Assembly: GCF_000429445.1 (NCBI RefSeq)
Contig: NZ_AUBW01000015.1
Span: forward strand, 62,001-126,000
Direction of reading: 5' to 3'
Source: Algoriphagus terrigena DSM 22685
Lineage (GTDB): Bacteria > Bacteroidota > Bacteroidia > Cytophagales > Cyclobacteriaceae
DNA: 64,000 bases
Each line of letters begins with the position of its first letter. Within the stretch, counting starts at the first letter, position 1. The translations under genes and the position numbers were made by a program. The notes under the pieces were generated by a model that did not search any database, had not been told where the DNA came from, and saw only the letters and a program-made list of their open reading frames with translations. Shown piece after piece: positions 60,366 to 64,000 of the stretch.

Positions 60366-61417
60366 GGCTTGAATGGTTCAGGAATGGGTAACAAAGTGTC
60401 AGTGTAGTAGGTGTTGCAGTTGCTATCTACATGTGGTATGGGCTCAAATGAAAAACTCAAGTTGGGATTCAGTCGAAAAATTTCAGCCCGATAAAGCATC
60501 TGTGAAAATATGGTCTCTTGGAACACCATAAAATTCCCCATGACCTCTTGCTCCGGATTTGTCAGACTTTTGATATTACCCTTGATCTTAAAGGGAGCGG
60601 GGTCAAATATACTTCCCGTGCTTCGCTGCTGCTTATCGATCAGCCGAAGGTATTCCAAGTTTTCTTTTGGAACGGTCTTCACTTTGGAATTGCTATAAAA
60701 TCTACCCAAAGAGGTCACATTCAGCTCTCCCACTTTAACCGACGAGATGTTGTCTTGTTGGTATTCGCTGGACGCGAGATTCATTCCACCAAACATGCCA
60801 GGTACCGGACGGTAGCAATTGCAGGTGCAGTTTTCAGAGTCACTGGTAGCAAATACTTCGGAGATTCCGTCTGTTTCGATGTAGAAGCCTACCTCTTCAG
60901 CAGAGGGATTGCTGATACGCAGCTTAAGGTCTGCTACGACTGCGTTTATGGTCATCGGCACGTTACTCGAATAGACAATGAGGGGTTTTTCCTGCGGATC
61001 GATTTCCATCTCCTCCACCACCGAAGGCTCCGGCATTGTGACCCAAGCCGACTGATATTCTTCTTTTTCCCGGGTGATTACGGTCAGTCGATATTTTTCC
61101 CCGGATTGAAATTCTCGGACTTCCTGAGCTCTATAAATAAAGGCTGTATCCGGAACATTCCAAAAATAGGTTTTCAGTCCACTTTCATCTTCAACAAAAA
61201 TCCTGTCCACTACTACGTTCGTGTATTCGGGATTGATGGCATCGGAGAGAAATGGCGCCGATCTATAAACTTTGACGTAGGATTGACCAGTGCTTGGTCC
61301 GAGCCAGGCATCTATGACCAAGTTAGAATCAGCAGCGGGGATATCGAGGTAAATCTCATCGACGCAGGCGATCAAGGTCAAAGAAAAAATAACGAGCCAA
61401 ATTGCTGTTTTTTTCAT
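60362..61417 (-). CDS. DUF4249 lipoprotein
   Basis: A 351-residue lipoprotein: lipobox LIAC with Cys18. DUF4249 proteins are beta-rich (IYLDIPAADSNLVIDAWLGP; GQSYVKVYRSAPFLSDA) and are regularly encoded next to TonB-dependent receptors in Bacteroidota. A CTCNCYRP cysteine cluster lies about two thirds along. Probably a surface or periplasmic binding partner of the receptor (inference from family context). Overlaps both neighbours by 4 nt. Confidence 0.9.
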   Translation of the reverse strand: MKKTAIWLVIFSLTLIACVDEIYLDIPAADSNLVIDAWLGPSTGQSYVKVYRSAPFLSDAINPEYTNVVVDRIFVEDESGLKTYFWNVPDTAFIYRAQEVREFQSGEKYRLTVITREKEEYQSAWVTMPEPSVVEEMEIDPQEKPLIVYSSNVPMTINAVVADLKLRISNPSAEEVGFYIETDGISEVFATSDSENCTCNCYRPVPGMFGGMNLASSEYQQDNISSVKVGELNVTSLGRFYSNSKVKTVPKENLEYLRLIDKQQRSTGSIFDPAPFKIKGNIKSLTNPEQEVMGNFMVFQETIFSQMLYRAEIFRLNPNLSFSFEPIPHVDSNCNTYYTDTLLPIPEPFKP

Positions 61418-64000
61418 TTGATGGTGAAGTTATAAGTGACCGATGGGATCATGGTCCCGATCACGGCTAAGCGATAGGATTTGGGAACTCCGGACAACTG
61501 GCCGGGCTGAAAAAACCAGGAGAAGGCGTTCTTTCTCCCATAGACATTGTAAAATGACACAGTGAGGTAGCTTCGATAGTTGCTGTTTTTCTTTTGGTAG
61601 AAATAGTAAGTCGCCCCCAGATCTAAGCGATGGTAATCGGGTATCCTCGCTTGGTTTCGCTCTTGGTAGTCGATCACGATATCGCCGCCGATGTCATAAA
61701 TCCCGCTGGGAAGCGTAATCGGCCTGCCCGTTCGGTAATTGAAGGTCGCATTGAAAGACACTCGCTTCACAGGTTGCCATGAGGCGACAATACTCAGGTC
61801 GTGTGGCTGGTCCCAGTTGGCAGGAAAATACTCACCCTTGTTGATCGGATCCCCATAGTCCGGTACGACTTTTCTCAGCGTCCTGCTGAACGTATAGGAA
61901 ATCCAGCCGCTGAGCTTGCCGGAGTTTTTCTTGATCAAGAACTCCGAACCATACGCATATCCTGTTCCCATCACCAAATCGGTCTCCAGAGTTGGATTGA
62001 GGAAAAGCTGCGCGCCGTCCCGATACTCGACGATGCTCGACATATCCTTGTAATACACCTCCAGCGAGGTTTCAATTTTATTTTGGTTGAGGTTTTTGTA
62101 CAATCCTACCGCATATTGCCAAGCCTTCTGCGGCTGGATGTAAGTGTCGCTGAGTTTCCAGAGATCGACTGGTGCTGCCGCAAAGTTATTGGTCAGCAAA
62201 TGCAAATACTGGATGCTTCGATTTGCCGAAGCTTTCACCGAAAAATCGTCAGTAAACGCGTACCTCAACGTAAATCGGGGCTCCAGTCCCCCATAGGACT
62301 TGATGATTTCACCTGCCGTGTACCGGACGGTATCGACAATCGTCTCAGGTTCCATAGGGATTCCTGGCTCATAGCTGTACACGTCTTTTGGCCCCAAAGC
62401 CAAGAAATGAGAATACCTCATCCCAAACTGTCCCTGTAGTCTGTCGCTGATTTTCCAGGGCAACTGAAGATAGAGTGCTCCTTCGACCCCCTGTTCATCC
62501 TGAATCTCTTTGGACTCGATCAGAGATTCTTCAGAACTTCTACTCAGATCTCCCATTCCCATCTGGTAGGAGTTGATTTGGTAACCAAACTGAAGGCCTT
62601 CCAGCTTTTCTCCGGACCATTCAAACTGCTGCTGAAGACCAATGTTGTCGATCGAAGATTTCAATTCAAAGTCGAAAGGACTGTCCTCGCCTACCACCGA
62701 ATAGCGATAGCCCGAATAGACCAAATTAACCTCGCTCCCGAAATTTTCTCCCCAGTAGGCCTTCCACTTCAGGCTCGCCAGATTAGTCTGCCAAGTGTAG
62801 GCGGTATCAGCTCCAAAGCGAAAATAATCAGAACTTGTGTATCCACTGAAAGTCAGACTGTTTCGCTCATTGATTTGGTGATCAATTCTCAAGTTTCCAT
62901 CCAAAAAATCGGTGCTGCTTTGGCTGACACTGGAATTAGGGATTTTTCGCAGCACCCAGGTAGGATAGGCTGCACGTACTGTCGCCATTAGTTGGGTCTT
63001 ATTGTTCAGCGGACCGTTGGCTCCGAGCCTGCTGGAAAGGAATCCGACGCCACCGTTTAGCGACCATTGCTCCGCGCTTCCAGATTGGGTTTTGATATCC
63101 AAAACCGAGCTGAGCCTGCCTCCGTATTCGGCGGGAATGTCTCCTTTATACAGTGTGGCATCATTGACCGCATCCTGGTTGAAAATGCTGAAAAACCCGA
63201 ACATATGTGAGGGATTGAACACCGGGGCTCCATCCATAAGGATGAGGTTTTGGTCCACTCCTCCGCCACGGACGTTGAAGCCGGAAGCGCCCTCTCCCAC
63301 CGTGGAGACACCCGGCAGGAGCAGCATGCTCTTGACCACATCGACTTCGCCCAAAAGCGGAGGCAAGAGCTTCAGCTCCTCCATCGGCATCCGCGTAGCT
63401 CCGGGCAGGGTGCTCATCACATTGGCATCAATGGCGCGATCGGTCACCGTTACCAGATCCAACTCACTGACTGACTCAAACAGCGTGACATCCAGATCCA
63501 ATTCTCGATAGACTTTGATGATCTTTTGCTCGGTTTGCTTTCCCATTGAGCTGAAATAGCCGATGTATGTTCCTTCGGGCACTTGGACAGAAAACTCTCC
63601 TTTTTCGTTAGCCTGCGCCGCCAATTCGAGTTGCGGAATCGAAAAAAGCGCTCCCGGAAGAAACGTCTTCATTTCGTTGTCCCGGATTTTTCCCTTTATC
63701 AAAAAGCTCCGCGACTCGGCCACGCCCTCATTGGTCTCTGCTCGCTCGTATCGCTCTCTCAAGTAGTCCGGATAGATGACCACATATTTCTCCTGAAAAT
63801 CAAAAAAGCTGTATGGGACTCCCTCAGTCAGCTGTGCAGGCAAATCTTCGATCTTGTCAGCGTTCTCACTGCTAAGTTGCAAAACATCACTTTCGAGGAT
63901 CAAAATCCTCTTCCCGGTAGCCTGATAATACCTTTCGAGATTTTGAGCGAGCACCACAGGATCGGGGCCGGATTGGGCCGACGCCAATGTGCAAAGCGAT
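61414..64000 (-). CDS. TonB-dependent receptor, 5' end cut by window edge
   Basis: The minus-strand frame is open to 64000; at least 862 residues are present. The first visible residues (SLCTLASAQSG) are the end of a signal peptide, so only the extreme N-terminus is missing. Domains: STN-like N-terminal region (LAQNLERYYQATGKRIL), a carboxypeptidase-regulatory-like beta domain (FLIKGKIRDNEMKTFLPGAL), plug with GFNVRGGGVDQNLILMDGAP and NPSHMFGFFS, then a 22-strand-type barrel ending in VTYNFTIK. It would take up a large substrate through the outer membrane using TonB energy; with DUF4249 and the MG2-like protein it forms a three-gene module. Substrate unknown. Confidence 0.93.
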   Translation of the reverse strand, partial: SLCTLASAQSGPDPVVLAQNLERYYQATGKRILILESDVLQLSSENADKIEDLPAQLTEGVPYSFFDFQEKYVVIYPDYLRERYERAETNEGVAESRSFLIKGKIRDNEMKTFLPGALFSIPQLELAAQANEKGEFSVQVPEGTYIGYFSSMGKQTEQKIIKVYRELDLDVTLFESVSELDLVTVTDRAIDANVMSTLPGATRMPMEELKLLPPLLGEVDVVKSMLLLPGVSTVGEGASGFNVRGGGVDQNLILMDGAPVFNPSHMFGFFSIFNQDAVNDATLYKGDIPAEYGGRLSSVLDIKTQSGSAEQWSLNGGVGFLSSRLGANGPLNNKTQLMATVRAAYPTWVLRKIPNSSVSQSSTDFLDGNLRIDHQINERNSLTFSGYTSSDYFRFGADTAYTWQTNLASLKWKAYWGENFGSEVNLVYSGYRYSVVGEDSPFDFELKSSIDNIGLQQQFEWSGEKLEGLQFGYQINSYQMGMGDLSRSSEESLIESKEIQDEQGVEGALYLQLPWKISDRLQGQFGMRYSHFLALGPKDVYSYEPGIPMEPETIVDTVRYTAGEIIKSYGGLEPRFTLRYAFTDDFSVKASANRSIQYLHLLTNNFAAAPVDLWKLSDTYIQPQKAWQYAVGLYKNLNQNKIETSLEVYYKDMSSIVEYRDGAQLFLNPTLETDLVMGTGYAYGSEFLIKKNSGKLSGWISYTFSRTLRKVVPDYGDPINKGEYFPANWDQPHDLSIVASWQPVKRVSFNATFNYRTGRPITLPSGIYDIGGDIVIDYQERNQARIPDYHRLDLGATYYFYQKKNSNYRSYLTVSFYNVYGRKNAFSWFFQPGQLSGVPKSYRLAVIGTMIPSVTYNFTIK

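Noticed and set aside
1..64000. CRISPR arrays, tRNA/rRNA genes, transposases, prophage genes
   Set aside because: No regularly spaced direct repeats with unique spacers, no cloverleaf-like sequence, and no transposase, integrase or capsid motifs were seen by reading.

Overview
The window looks like a chromosomal segment from a member of the Bacteroidota, most likely order Cytophagales (a Cyclobacteriaceae-like organism; this placement is inference). Evidence: a TonB-dependent receptor with a DUF4249 lipoprotein partner, HYC_CC_PP, DUF3347 and DUF4301 proteins, lipobox signal peptides, few Shine-Dalgarno sites, and several promoters of the Bacteroidota type (TTTG, a spacer of about 20, then TAnnTTTG). 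Most genes have roughly balanced GC; the clear exception is an AT-rich patch at about 57.1-58.4 kb. I see no rRNA, tRNA, CRISPR array, transposase or phage gene.

Layout. 0-3.7 kb: 5' part of a large transglutaminase-type protein on the minus strand, a small conserved protein, a GNAT acetyltransferase and a GH99/WbsX-like lipoprotein. 3.7-9.5 kb (minus): a tightly coupled five-gene unit (response regulator, HEAT-repeat membrane protein, processive GT2 glycosyltransferase, YaiO-like TPR/beta-barrel, membrane-anchored ectodomain protein) that reads as an uncharacterised synthase-dependent polysaccharide export system. 9.7-14.1 kb: three tandem exported amidohydrolases, of which only the middle one keeps the metal site. 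14.4-24.2 kb: a copper/silver handling cluster (HMA protein, HYC_CC_PP, CusA, TolC-like, CusB, DUF3347 lipoprotein, exported CHY zinc-finger protein, PepSY protein).

24.3-57.1 kb is mostly housekeeping: arfB, mnmA, truC-like, an M28 peptidase, hrpB, dnaB, a lycopene-cyclase-like membrane protein, mpl, a DnaQ-type exonuclease, a quinone-reductase-like MDR enzyme, a TauE/SafE exporter with a palindromic operator, a methionine-type aminotransferase, pxpABC, a DUF4301 protein, a WYL regulator, a HIT protein, greA, a D-2-hydroxyacid dehydrogenase, mgtE, rsmA, pdxA, the DUF177-rpmF pair, and the fabH-efp-accB-accC operon with its own near-consensus promoter.

57.1-58.4 kb is an AT-rich island with two small membrane proteins and broken coding remnants, possibly a decayed toxin/immunity locus. 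58.4-64 kb (minus) is a translationally coupled surface module: a TonB-dependent receptor (cut by the window edge), a DUF4249 lipoprotein and an exported protein with MG2-like and plug-like parts.

The strongest candidates for something undescribed are the HEAT/GT2/YaiO polysaccharide unit, the AT-rich island with coding debris, the one-active-two-degenerate amidohydrolase trio, and promoters whose -7 box lies 5 nt before the start codon, predicting leaderless mRNAs. All functional calls are from reading translated sequence; no database search was run.
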